NCBI GenBank assembly: GCA_964575675.1
Contig: CAZNRY010000017.1
Span: 1-34,673 of the forward strand
Direction: 5' to 3'
Source: CAZNRY01 sp964575675
GTDB lineage: Bacteria > Eisenbacteria > RBG-16-71-46 > CAIMUX01 > VGJL01
DNA: 34,673 nucleotides
Shown piece by piece: positions 15,954 to 24,318 of this stretch (positions are counted from its first letter, which is position 1; each line of letters starts with the position of its first letter). Below the pieces are notes generated by a model. That model saw only the letters and a list, made by a program, of their open reading frames with translations, was not told where the DNA came from and ran no database searches. Position numbers and translations under genes: made by a program.

Positions 15954-17111
15954 ATGAAGACGCGTGCCAGGATTGGGATCTTGACCGGCGGCGGAGATGT
16001 GCCCGGACTGAACTCGGCGATCCGCGCCTTCACCCTGCGCGCGGTGGACGATGGCCATGAGGTCTGGGGAATCCGGCGCGGCTGGGGCGGCCTCATCGAG
16101 ATCGACCCGGAGAATCCCCCAGGACCATCCGTCATTCCCCTCGACCGCGACCGGGTCCGCACCGTCGACCGGCACGGCGGAACCTTTCTCCATACTTCGC
16201 GGACCAACCCGGCCAAACTGAAGCGATCGGAGATGCCGCCGAGGATGGCATCTCTCCGAGAGTCGGGAGAGGGGCCGGTCGACGCGACCGAGCATGTGCT
16301 GAAGGTCCTCGAATCGCTCCGCGTCGATGCCCTGGTCGCGATCGGCGGGGATGACACCCTCTCATACGCCGTCCGGCTCGATCGCGAGGGGTTCCCCGTC
16401 GTCGCGATACCGAAGACAATGGACAACGACGTCCCGGGGACCGAGTACTGCATAGGCTTCTCTACTGCGGTCACCCGGAGCGTGAACTTCCTGATCGACC
16501 TGCGGACCCCGACGGGGTCGCACGAGAGGATCGCCGTTGTGGAGCTCTTCGGCCGCTACTGCGGCGAGACGGCCCTCTTCACGGGGTATCTCGGCAGTGC
16601 GGATCGAACTGTGATCTCAGAGGTGCCGTGCAATGTCGAACGGCTCGCAAACTACTTGGCCGAGGACCAGGATGCCAACCCGAGCCACTATGCGATTCTC
16701 GTGATCAGCGAGGGGGCGGTTCTCGAGGGGGGCGATCGGGTGCAAGGCGGCAAGCCGGACGCCTACGGGCACCTGAAGCTAGGAGGAATCGGCGATCTCG
16801 TCGGCGCCGAGATCGAGCGGATCACGGGGCGGCAGACCCTCGTTCAACGCCTCGCCTACCTCATGCGCAGCGGCCCGCCGGATTCGGTCGATCGCCTCGT
16901 GGCGACGAACTTCGCGAACCTCGCCTATGACCGTATCCGGGGTGGACACAATGGGGAGATGGTCGCGCTGCAGAAGGGCTGCTACACCGTGGTGCCGATC
17001 GAGACCGCGATCTCGGGAAAGCGGAGGGTCGACGTGGCCGCCTACTACGATCGCGAGACCTACACCCCGCGGATGTCGCAGGTGCTCGGCCTGCCGATGT
17101 TCTTGACATAG
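15954..17111 (+). CDS. pfp: 6-phosphofructokinase, probably pyrophosphate-dependent
   Basis: 385-residue PFK-family enzyme phosphorylating fructose 6-phosphate to fructose 1,6-bisphosphate in glycolysis. Motifs: ILTGGGDVPGLN at the N-terminus, GGDDTLS at residues 131-137, PKTMDNDVPGTE at 153-164 with catalytic Asp157, and ELFGRYCGETAL near 197-208. In this family ATP-dependent enzymes carry Gly at the second position after GGD and before TIDND, whereas PPi-dependent ones carry Asp and Lys; here both are the PPi type (Asp134, Lys154). The family knowledge is established; the donor for this enzyme is inferred. AGGAAGGGGA precedes the ATG by seven bases. The gene follows the LD-carboxypeptidase gene by 47 bases and is likely co-transcribed. 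Confidence 0.85.
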   Translation: MKTRARIGILTGGGDVPGLNSAIRAFTLRAVDDGHEVWGIRRGWGGLIEIDPENPPGPSVIPLDRDRVRTVDRHGGTFLHTSRTNPAKLKRSEMPPRMASLRESGEGPVDATEHVLKVLESLRVDALVAIGGDDTLSYAVRLDREGFPVVAIPKTMDNDVPGTEYCIGFSTAVTRSVNFLIDLRTPTGSHERIAVVELFGRYCGETALFTGYLGSADRTVISEVPCNVERLANYLAEDQDANPSHYAILVISEGAVLEGGDRVQGGKPDAYGHLKLGGIGDLVGAEIERITGRQTLVQRLAYLMRSGPPDSVDRLVATNFANLAYDRIRGGHNGEMVALQKGCYTVVPIETAISGKRRVDVAAYYDRETYTPRMSQVLGLPMFLT

Positions 17112-17136
17112 TTCAGCGACCGGTCAAGCGCTCTTG

Positions 17137-17251
17137 GGCGATCATTCGGGGCGTGCCTTCGCTCGGCGCATGGCGCAGCTCGCTCCGGCATCGCCCCTGC
17201 ATGATCGCCAGGTCGTCCAGCGCGAACGGCACGCCCCCGCATGATCGCCTA
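17137..17251. repeat. Imperfect inverted repeat with a third copy of its core
   Basis: GGGCGATCATTCGGGGCGTGCC-like left arm (17137-17158) faces a near-complementary right arm at 17229-17251 (GGCACGCCCCCGCATGATCG and so on), leaving a 70-base loop. A direct-repeat copy of the right-arm core, CGCCCCTGCATGATCGCC, lies at 17193-17210. The whole structure fills the 171-base gap between the convergent phosphofructokinase and ligase-fusion genes. It may serve as a folded 3' end for both transcripts; no T tract is present. Confidence 0.55.
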
Positions 17252-17282
17252 GCCTCGGTCCGCGGGGCCTACCGGAGCAGCG

Positions 17283-20200
17283 TCAGCCGCCGGGACCCTT
17301 GTCCAAGTCCATCACGAGCCCCGCGAACCCCCGCTGCAGGCGGAACCCGAACTGATAGAAGTAGTGCGGCTGGAAGAACCCGGTCGTCACCCGGCTCTGC
17401 CCGAGACCCCGCATTCTCTGGAGGAAGCTCTCCATCAGCTTCTCTCCGACTCCCTTTCCACGATGCCGGGCTCCGACCACGATCTTCTCCATGTGAACCG
17501 TCCCCGGCTCCACCGACCGATAGAAGAGCCCGCCGGCTACGGCATCCTGTTCATCCAGTATGAGGAGGAACCGGTGTTCGGGCCGGAAGAGGACGGATAG
17601 ACCCGCCTGCTCGAAAAGGTGGTGGAGACGGATTGCCTCCTTCGGACTGGCGGGGGTGCGGATCGTCAATACATCCGCGCTCGAATCGCGCACTTCCTCG
17701 ACCAGCTCCGCTTTCGCCTCGCCACCCTCCTCCACCAACTCGAGACGGACCCGCTGCGCGGGATTCAGGTGGGAGTAGGTCATGCGGGCGAGGAAATAGG
17801 ATTCGGCATCGGTCAACTGGACCGTTTGGTGGAGGACCGTCATCCTGCGCAGCAGCGCATCGACGATGAGCGGGGCGCCGCGATGGCTACGGATCAGGGC
17901 GTCGAGCTCGGCCGCTAGAGGCCCCTGGGCATCGGAGAAGACCGTCATCCGGAAAAACCGGATTCGTAGCTCTGGATGCCGTGGCTCGAGGGTGAGGAGC
18001 GCGTAGGTGTCGTAGAGCTCCTGGAGCATCATCGCCTTCGCAGCAACGGACGCATCGGGATTCAGCCCCGCCCACGCGTGGTATCGGCGGACCGCCATCA
18101 CGAGCCGCCGCGGAGCGTAGCCCTCGCGCTCGATCTCCCCAAGGTACCCATCCAGCTCGTCGTGCCACTCTTTCCACGCCGGATCGTCTCCGCGATTCGC
18201 TCGTTCCCTCATTTCCGATCGGGCGCGTTCCAGAAGCGGGACCGCATCCGCCTCCGAAAGCGCCTCGATCACGCCCGCGAAGGCGATGCGCCGCGGGACG
18301 GCTCCGCGAAGAACCGGGAACGCACCCTCGGTCGCATCGACGAGCCCTTCGTACAGGAACCGGATCATCTCGCCCATCCCCTCGTATCGCATCCGGGAGG
18401 AAACGGAGACGAGGCGCGAGCCCTCCTGATAGTCGTGCGGCGCGACGATGATGTTCTCGCCCGCGGGGTCCGAGAGGACGATTCGCCGCCCCGCGCGCAG
18501 CCAAAACGTGACGAACGAGGCCAACGCGCTCCACGCGAGGTGCGGCCAGAGGGTCGCGGCCCGTCGCGCGCGTTCGGGATCGCCCCGCAGAATCATTCGC
18601 TCGAGGTAAGCAGACACGGTCTCGCCCGAGACGTACTCCTCCGTCCAGAGGGCGGGCGCCGGCCAGAAGCCGCCGAAGTCCGCGACGAGACGGGCATCCG
18701 GATCGGGCGTCCCGAGGCGAATCATCCACTCGGCCTCGGCGGCCAACTCGGAGGCCTCGATCCCGGCGGCGATTTTGATGACGAACTCGTGCCGCAGCCC
18801 CCGGCGCGTGCGGATGGCGGTCCGCACGACCGTCTTGCCGTGGCCCGACCCGAGATAGCTCACCCAAATCCCCCCCCGCTGCATCTCCGGGCCTGCCAGC
18901 AGAACCTCATCGCACAGGAGGAATACCGACTCACGGAGGAGCGTCGTTCCGCGGAAGGCTTCGAGGAGAAGCGCGCGCAGGGCTGGGTCGATCCGCTCGT
19001 CGAATCCCACCGCCATTTCCCAAGGAACGGAATCTCCGGTGTTCGGATCGACGGGATCTGTCCAGCCCGAAGCGATCCACGTTCGAAAGACCAGATCGCA
19101 GCGGATTCGTTCGGCGGCCGAGGCGGCGGCCGTCTCCTCCTCCTCCCCGGGCGAACTGCGCATCAGGAACACCTGCCGCACCGCGCGATACCAACGAGGC
19201 CGGGAGGCAGCGAGCTCGCCGGCGAGCCGCAGGAGCGACGCCACCCGCCTGCGTCCAGAATCTCCCGTGCGCACGTCAGGCTCGGGCGCTCTCTCCACCA
19301 TCAGATCGAGGAGGGAACGCACTGTAGCCGGCGGCATCTCCCGCTCGATGATGATCGAGCGCACTTCCCGAGTCAGAATATCGGGGTCGGACGCGAGGAA
19401 ACTCCGGAGGGTCCCCACGATCTGTTCGTCCGCCTGTTGCGCGAGGAGCAAGGCCAGGGCGCGGCGGCGCACGGCGGCGTCGCCGTGGAACCGTAGAATC
19501 GCGAGGAGGTCCCGTGCGAGCGCCGCCTCCTCGGTCACGGACAGCTCGAGGAACTCCGCAAGGACGCCGAGCGCATCGAGCGCCTCCTCCCCTTGGGCGC
19601 CCAAGAGAAGCGACGCCGCATGATGGACGGCCACCGCCCCCCGCTCCCCCTGCTTGCGCGAGGCGACGAGTCCCTGCCGGGAGGCCTCGATCAGGGCCCG
19701 GCCGGGCCGGACATACCCCTCCACGGTGATGCCGACCTGGGCCACGTTTCCGCGTCTCGGTTTGCGGAGCATGCCCTCGCCCGCGAACTGCGCCAGCTCT
19801 GCGTTGCCGACCCAGTAGCGCGGAAGGCGCAAGAGCGGGTCCAGATCGATCGGAATCGGTCCCTCCCGTCCGCCCGCCTGCGGTTCGAGGGAGTAGACGT
19901 AGCTTCCGATGCGGTATCGCCGGGGCGCACGCGGGACCCTCGCGATCGTCAGACGCTCGCCCGTCCGCCGCAGCCGGATTCCGCCCGACTCGGCGATCAG
20001 CGTGTCGGCCGTCAGCCCCTTCTCGCGGAGCAGCCAGGTCGGCACGCGCACGTCGAGCCCGTCGACGCGGACCATCACGTAGACGCGGGCATACAGAGCG
20101 TCGATCAGATCCGCGAAACTCCTCTCGACGACCTTCCGGACGAAGGTCCCTTTGGGTGTGAGCTCCCCCTTATCCTCCCGGAAGTAGCGCGGGAGGAGAT

Positions 20201-22049
20201 CGAAGTCGACGACGCGCTCGTAGGGGGCCAGGAACCGATTGACCGACACCACAAACGAGGAAAGGTATTCGCGGAGATCGTCCCGCAACATGCGGGCGAG
20301 CTTGCCTTCAGCGGCGTCGTAGTCCGGATAGACGAGGAGCGTGTTGTACTCACGGCCATCGCCGACGAGAAACGACCGCTTGATCTCCTCGAATTCGTCG
20401 AAGAAGTTCTCGATTCGCGCGGGGGCGATCGTCTGGCCCTTGATGTTCTTGTAGATGTCTTTCTTGCGATCGACGATCGTGATGTATCCCTCGGGATCCT
20501 GCTTCACCACATCGCCGGTCGCGAACCAATCCGTCTCGTAGTCGCGCGCGTCCTCATCCGGATCGTCATAGCCGAGCATCATGTAGGGACCGCGAACCAA
20601 GAGCTCGCCGTCATCCGCCCGGCGCACCTCGATTCCCGGGAGGGCGACGCCGACCGTTCCGCGTCGATATCGTCCGGGGGGCGTCATCGTGATGCCGCCC
20701 GTCGCCTCCGTCATCCCGAAACCGCTGATGAGTTCGATGCCGTGGCGCTGGAAGAAAGCGAAGACATCGGGGTCGAGATGCCCGGCCGCCGACAATCCCC
20801 ATCGTAAACGCCCCCCTGTGATTTCGTGGAGCGCCGCCCGCAGCCTGGCCGGGGGCAGTTCCTGCAAATCGATCGTCCCGCCGCCCGCGAGCAGGACCGC
20901 GCCCTCGTGGATCTGGATCCACCGCTTCGGGATCGAGATGAACACCGAAGGACGGAAGCGCCGCATCCCCGCCAGAACGGCCTCGATCGACGGGTTCTCG
21001 GCCGCGTTGTAGCAGGCGCCCCAGAAGAGACACCCGGTCATCTCGAGCCAGCGCCCGAAGGTGTGGAAGAGCGGAAGATAGCAGAGGAACTCGTCATCCT
21101 CCCCGATCTCCGGCAGGGCGACGGCGCGACAGAATCGCTTGTAAACGATGTTCCGCTGGTTGAAGCGGATCCCCTTCGGATTCCCTGTCGTTCCGGACGT
21201 GAAGAGTATCGTCGCGAGATCGCTCGATCGGACCCGCGGCAGGTCGACCGGTCCGCCTGAGCGCCCTTCCTCTTCGATCTCCGACAGGAGGCGTAGCTTG
21301 AGGGCCGGCCGGGCTTCCTCGGGGGGATCCATCAGAACCACGCGGCGCACGGAGGGGAGTGGCCCCGCCGAGAGAACCGACTCAAGCCGGGCCTGGTCGG
21401 ATACGACCAGTATCTGCGGCCCGGTCCGCTCCAGGATGAAGCGCACGTGGTCGGGCGTCGCATCCGCCGCGATCGGCACGTTCACGATCCCATGAGTGAG
21501 ACAGGCCAGGTCGGTCAGGATCGTCTCGAGCCGGTTGGGAGCCAGAATCGCAACCACAACCCCGCTCGGCCGGCCGTCGATCGACCGAATCAGACCGGCG
21601 GCCAGGCTACGCACCCGCTCGCCCACCTGCCTCCTGGACAACTCGAGGACCGAGCCGTCCTTGGCGGGGAACCGGAACATCGCCAGATCAGGCTGTTGAG
21701 CCACGCGAAGACGGAAAAGATCCCCCAACCCCACGTCCGCTTCCCCGATGGCGTCGAGGACATCGCCGAGCCACCGGCCGGCCAGCGGGGTCTCAGCGAT
21801 CCGGCGGAGGAAGACGGGATGGCGGCCGGCCTCAAGGAGATCGAGGACCCATTCCCGGGCGGTCTCGCGCTCCGCGCCGGGGGGCGCCGAACGAAATCCG
21901 GCGAGAGCTTCCTCCAGGGCTGCGACGATTTGCTCCGGGATGGTATGCTGTATTGTCCCGTTCGCCGAGACACCCCCATGGAGAGCGGTCGCTATCTCCC
22001 GCGTTCTTGAGGAGAGTCCAGCGCGGAGATCCTCTGGGGAATGTGTCAC
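17283..22049 (-). CDS. Giant fusion: acyl-CoA/AMP ligase - HEAT-like region - kinase-like domain - GNAT
   Basis: About 1588 residues. Residues ~100-660 are an AMP-forming acyl-CoA synthetase: ATP loop TSGTTGNPKG at 284-293, FGMTEATGG at 444-452, TDWFATGD at 506-513, and the C-terminal GELTPKGTFVRK with the catalytic lysine region. It resembles long-chain fatty acid CoA ligases. Residues ~800-960 are Ala/Leu-rich helical repeats, HEAT-like. Residues ~1060-1260 look like a kinase fold: VIK lysine at 1092, catalytic-loop-like LSDPAGENII with Asp1194 and Asn1199, but Ser where the DFG aspartate is expected. Residues ~1430-1585 are a GNAT domain with ARHRGKGVGEKLM. GTG 22049 has GGAGGG just upstream; a TTG at 22076 is the longer option. 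It is transcribed divergently from citrate synthase. Confidence 0.8.
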   Translation of the reverse strand: MTHSPEDLRAGLSSRTREIATALHGGVSANGTIQHTIPEQIVAALEEALAGFRSAPPGAERETAREWVLDLLEAGRHPVFLRRIAETPLAGRWLGDVLDAIGEADVGLGDLFRLRVAQQPDLAMFRFPAKDGSVLELSRRQVGERVRSLAAGLIRSIDGRPSGVVVAILAPNRLETILTDLACLTHGIVNVPIAADATPDHVRFILERTGPQILVVSDQARLESVLSAGPLPSVRRVVLMDPPEEARPALKLRLLSEIEEEGRSGGPVDLPRVRSSDLATILFTSGTTGNPKGIRFNQRNIVYKRFCRAVALPEIGEDDEFLCYLPLFHTFGRWLEMTGCLFWGACYNAAENPSIEAVLAGMRRFRPSVFISIPKRWIQIHEGAVLLAGGGTIDLQELPPARLRAALHEITGGRLRWGLSAAGHLDPDVFAFFQRHGIELISGFGMTEATGGITMTPPGRYRRGTVGVALPGIEVRRADDGELLVRGPYMMLGYDDPDEDARDYETDWFATGDVVKQDPEGYITIVDRKKDIYKNIKGQTIAPARIENFFDEFEEIKRSFLVGDGREYNTLLVYPDYDAAEGKLARMLRDDLREYLSSFVVSVNRFLAPYERVVDFDLLPRYFREDKGELTPKGTFVRKVVERSFADLIDALYARVYVMVRVDGLDVRVPTWLLREKGLTADTLIAESGGIRLRRTGERLTIARVPRAPRRYRIGSYVYSLEPQAGGREGPIPIDLDPLLRLPRYWVGNAELAQFAGEGMLRKPRRGNVAQVGITVEGYVRPGRALIEASRQGLVASRKQGERGAVAVHHAASLLLGAQGEEALDALGVLAEFLELSVTEEAALARDLLAILRFHGDAAVRRRALALLLAQQADEQIVGTLRSFLASDPDILTREVRSIIIEREMPPATVRSLLDLMVERAPEPDVRTGDSGRRRVASLLRLAGELAASRPRWYRAVRQVFLMRSSPGEEEETAAASAAERIRCDLVFRTWIASGWTDPVDPNTGDSVPWEMAVGFDERIDPALRALLLEAFRGTTLLRESVFLLCDEVLLAGPEMQRGGIWVSYLGSGHGKTVVRTAIRTRRGLRHEFVIKIAAGIEASELAAEAEWMIRLGTPDPDARLVADFGGFWPAPALWTEEYVSGETVSAYLERMILRGDPERARRAATLWPHLAWSALASFVTFWLRAGRRIVLSDPAGENIIVAPHDYQEGSRLVSVSSRMRYEGMGEMIRFLYEGLVDATEGAFPVLRGAVPRRIAFAGVIEALSEADAVPLLERARSEMRERANRGDDPAWKEWHDELDGYLGEIEREGYAPRRLVMAVRRYHAWAGLNPDASVAAKAMMLQELYDTYALLTLEPRHPELRIRFFRMTVFSDAQGPLAAELDALIRSHRGAPLIVDALLRRMTVLHQTVQLTDAESYFLARMTYSHLNPAQRVRLELVEEGGEAKAELVEEVRDSSADVLTIRTPASPKEAIRLHHLFEQAGLSVLFRPEHRFLLILDEQDAVAGGLFYRSVEPGTVHMEKIVVGARHRGKGVGEKLMESFLQRMRGLGQSRVTTGFFQPHYFYQFGFRLQRGFAGLVMDLDKGPGG

Positions 22050-22090
22050 GGACCCTCCACATGCGGCGTAGGACAAGTCGTTCCAGCCGC

Positions 22091-22096
22091 ATTATA
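22091..22096 (-). promoter_or_regulatory. Possible -10 element of the ligase-fusion gene
   Basis: A perfect TATAAT on the minus strand lies about 42 bases upstream of the GTG start at 22049. No good -35 is found at the usual distance. If used, transcription would begin near 22084, which favours the GTG over the TTG at 22076. Confidence 0.3.
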
Positions 22097-22181
22097 GGAC
22101 AAGGTTCCACTCGGCAGGGGACCAGGTTGGACCCTAAACCCCGGGGTGCTATTGGCGCGCCCCGCGAGAAGGTGAACGACT

Positions 22182-23432
22182 ATGACCACTATGGCGGACA
22201 TGGACAGGCTGATCTTGGAGGCGAAGGAGAAGGCGTACCGCGAGACGAACGATGAGCCGGAACCAAAGATAACGGGTGCGCACGAGTGGCCCATGGAGGT
22301 GGCGATCGGCAAGGGCCTGGAAGGCGCGCCGGCATGCGACACCCTCGTCGGCTACGTCAACGGCGCCAAGGGCTGGCTCGTCTATCGCGGGATCAACATC
22401 TTCGAGCTCGCCCAGCACTCCACGTACGAGGAGACTGCCTACCTCCTGCTATTCGGGCGTCTACCGAAGCAGACCGAGCTCGACGGATTCAAAGCGAAGC
22501 TGCGCGCGGCGGCGACGATGGCTCCCGAGGTGCAGAAGATCCTCGAGATGATCCCGACCGCGAAGGCCCACCCGATGTCGACGCTTCGAACCTGCGTGTC
22601 GATCGAGGGGAATCTCGACCCGCGGGCCGACGACACCTCGGTCGAGTACGAGACGGAGATCGCGATCCGACTGACCGCCCAAATGGCGACGATCACGGGG
22701 GCGATCACGAGAATCCGCCAGGGCAAGAAGCCGATCCCGCCCGATCCGGAACTGTCCCATGCCGGCAATCTCCTCTACATGATGACCGGGAAGAAACCCG
22801 ATCCAATCATAGAGAAGGCGATGGACATCTCCCTGATCCTTCATGCCGACCACGGGATGAACGCCTCGACCTTCACGACGATGGTCGTCAACTCCTCGCT
22901 CTCGGACATGTACGGGAGCATCGTCGCGGGGATCGCGAGCCTCAAGGGGCCTCTGCACGGCGGCGCGAACGAGAAAGTTCTCTATGACCTCGAGGAGATC
23001 GGCTCGGCGGCGAACGTGGAGTCGTGGTTCAAACGGGCGCAGGAGACGAAGAGGAAGGTCATGGGATTCGGGCACCGAGTCTACAAAGCCTACGATCCGC
23101 GGGCGAGAATCTTCGGGCCGATGGCCGGGGTTCTCTGCGAGGGCGACGCGGACGTGAAGCGCCTCTACGAAATCGCCGTCAAGCTCGACGCTCTGGTCTG
23201 CAGTCAACTCGGCGAGAAGAAGATTTTCCCGAACGTGGACTTCTACTCGGGGCTGATCTACCGGGCGATGGGAATTGAAACCGCGATGTTCACGCCGATC
23301 TTCGCGGTGAGCCGGGTCGCCGGATGGACGGCTCGGGCTCTCGAGTACTTGCACGACAACCGGATCTTCCGACCGCGCGCGGTCTACGTCGGTCCGATCA
23401 GCGTGCCGTACACCCCGGTGGAGAAGCGATAG
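22182..23432 (+). CDS. gltA: Citrate synthase
   Basis: 416-residue citrate synthase condensing acetyl-CoA and oxaloacetate at the entry to the TCA cycle. The catalytic triad is present: His259 in PLHGGANE, His298 in GFGHRVYK and Asp353 in NVDFYSG. The N-terminal part has YRGINIFELAQHSTYEETAYLL, the family's substrate-entry signature. Length fits the bacterial short form or a 2-methylcitrate synthase; those are hard to separate by sequence. GAAGGTGA lies upstream of the ATG at a spacing of about nine bases. The upstream gene encodes a divergent acyl-CoA ligase fusion, so a shared regulatory gap of ~130 bases joins an acyl-CoA producer and an acyl-CoA user. Confidence 0.93.
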   Translation: MTTMADMDRLILEAKEKAYRETNDEPEPKITGAHEWPMEVAIGKGLEGAPACDTLVGYVNGAKGWLVYRGINIFELAQHSTYEETAYLLLFGRLPKQTELDGFKAKLRAAATMAPEVQKILEMIPTAKAHPMSTLRTCVSIEGNLDPRADDTSVEYETEIAIRLTAQMATITGAITRIRQGKKPIPPDPELSHAGNLLYMMTGKKPDPIIEKAMDISLILHADHGMNASTFTTMVVNSSLSDMYGSIVAGIASLKGPLHGGANEKVLYDLEEIGSAANVESWFKRAQETKRKVMGFGHRVYKAYDPRARIFGPMAGVLCEGDADVKRLYEIAVKLDALVCSQLGEKKIFPNVDFYSGLIYRAMGIETAMFTPIFAVSRVAGWTARALEYLHDNRIFRPRAVYVGPISVPYTPVEKR

Positions 23433-23450
23433 CAAAGGTTCGTTGTGGAA

Positions 23451-23480
23451 GCCCGGCGCGGAGGACGGTCCGCGCCGGGC
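23451..23480. terminator. Strong GC-rich hairpin after citrate synthase
   Basis: A perfect 12-base stem, GCCCGGCGCGGA (23451-23462) with TCCGCGCCGGGC (23469-23480), closes a 6-base loop. It lies between the 3' ends of the convergent citrate synthase and CcmH genes. No T tract follows on either strand, so it may act as a weak terminator or an mRNA 3' end stabiliser. Confidence 0.65.
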
Positions 23481-23507
23481 GATTCAATTGGGGACTGTCC
23501 GCCCGCG

Positions 23508-24176
23508 CTACGAGCTCCGGCGAATCTCCTCCTCGATGCGGCGGCGGTAATCCTCTTCGGATCCCGGCGCGGGGCGCTTCGGCGGGGCGGCGGGTTCGGT
23601 GGGCTCGGAAGCTCCGCCTCGCGGGCCGGCGGCCGATACGGCGGGCGCGCGTCCTCTTCTCCTCCGTCGGGATGCCATCGCGATGAGTAGAGCGCCGGCG
23701 GCCAGTCCAAGGGGCGGGACCAGATAGGCGGCCAGGTTGAACCCCTTCTTCTTCGGCGATGCGAGGATCCGCTCCCCGTACTCCTGGACGTAGTGATCGA
23801 GGATCGCCTGGCGCCCCATTCCCGACGCCAGCATCCGGCGCACCTCTGCTTGGATGCGCGGCGCGGCGCCCGAGCCATGCTGTGCCACGGTCGTCGTCCA
23901 ACAGCAGGGCGAGATCAGCTCGTTGAAAATCTTCAGAGCGAGGGCTTCTTGATCGGGCGGCAGGGTCGGGCTCACATCCACCACCGGTTCGGGCGGCTCC
24001 TCCTCGGTCGTGTGCTGGGTTTCCGACGCGGGGGTGGCGAGATCGCTCGCACCTGGGCCCGATTGGGCCGGCGCCGGCTGAGCGGAGAGATTCATGAGCA
24101 GGACGAGCGTCGCGAGCGGGATCAAACCGAGATCACCGAGCGGAGCCCGGCATTGGCGGATGTGCCGTCGATTCAT
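23508..24176 (-). CDS. ccmH: Cytochrome c maturation protein CcmH/NrfF family
   Basis: 222-residue membrane-anchored, periplasm-facing protein of the CcmH family, which reduces apocytochrome thiols and helps attach haem. A signal/anchor segment lies at about residues 15-38. The active part is NELISPCCWTTTVAQHGS near residues 83-100, then ASGMGRQAILDHYVQEYG and GFNLAAYLVPPLGL, the end of the family domain plus a C-terminal transmembrane helix. The classical motif is RCxxC; here two Cys are adjacent (PCCW), a variant I recall from non-proteobacterial relatives. A charged, Pro/Arg-rich tail of ~60 residues follows. The ATG at 24176 has GGAGG upstream. No other ccm gene is nearby; the likely client is a periplasmic cytochrome such as the one at 28-29.8 kb. 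Confidence 0.85.
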   Translation of the reverse strand: MNRRHIRQCRAPLGDLGLIPLATLVLLMNLSAQPAPAQSGPGASDLATPASETQHTTEEEPPEPVVDVSPTLPPDQEALALKIFNELISPCCWTTTVAQHGSGAAPRIQAEVRRMLASGMGRQAILDHYVQEYGERILASPKKKGFNLAAYLVPPLGLAAGALLIAMASRRRRRGRAPAVSAAGPRGGASEPTEPAAPPKRPAPGSEEDYRRRIEEEIRRSS

Positions 24177-24246
24177 GGGTGATCCTCCATGGCCCGATTC
24201 TAACAGATGCTGAAAAGGGATCTTACTGGCGAATCGGGCGTCCGGC

Positions 24247-24255
24247 TGGTATAAT
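24247..24255 (+). promoter_or_regulatory. Extended -10 promoter of the secreted nuclease gene
   Basis: TGGTATAAT contains a perfect TATAAT preceded by TGN, the extended -10 form that can work without a good -35. The best -35 candidate at 17 bases is weak. The leader to the ATG at 24319 would be about 57 bases and holds the ribosome binding site AGGAGA. Confidence 0.5.
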
Positions 24256-24318
24256 CTCCTCGAGGAAGAAAGATAAGCTTCCCGAACCACAGAAGCCCAC
24301 GCCACAAGGAGATCTCCC

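Noticed and set aside
17976..19496. A 506-codon plus-strand open frame
   Set aside because: It is a shadow of the ligase fusion gene; composition is Arg/Pro/His-rich with no domain.
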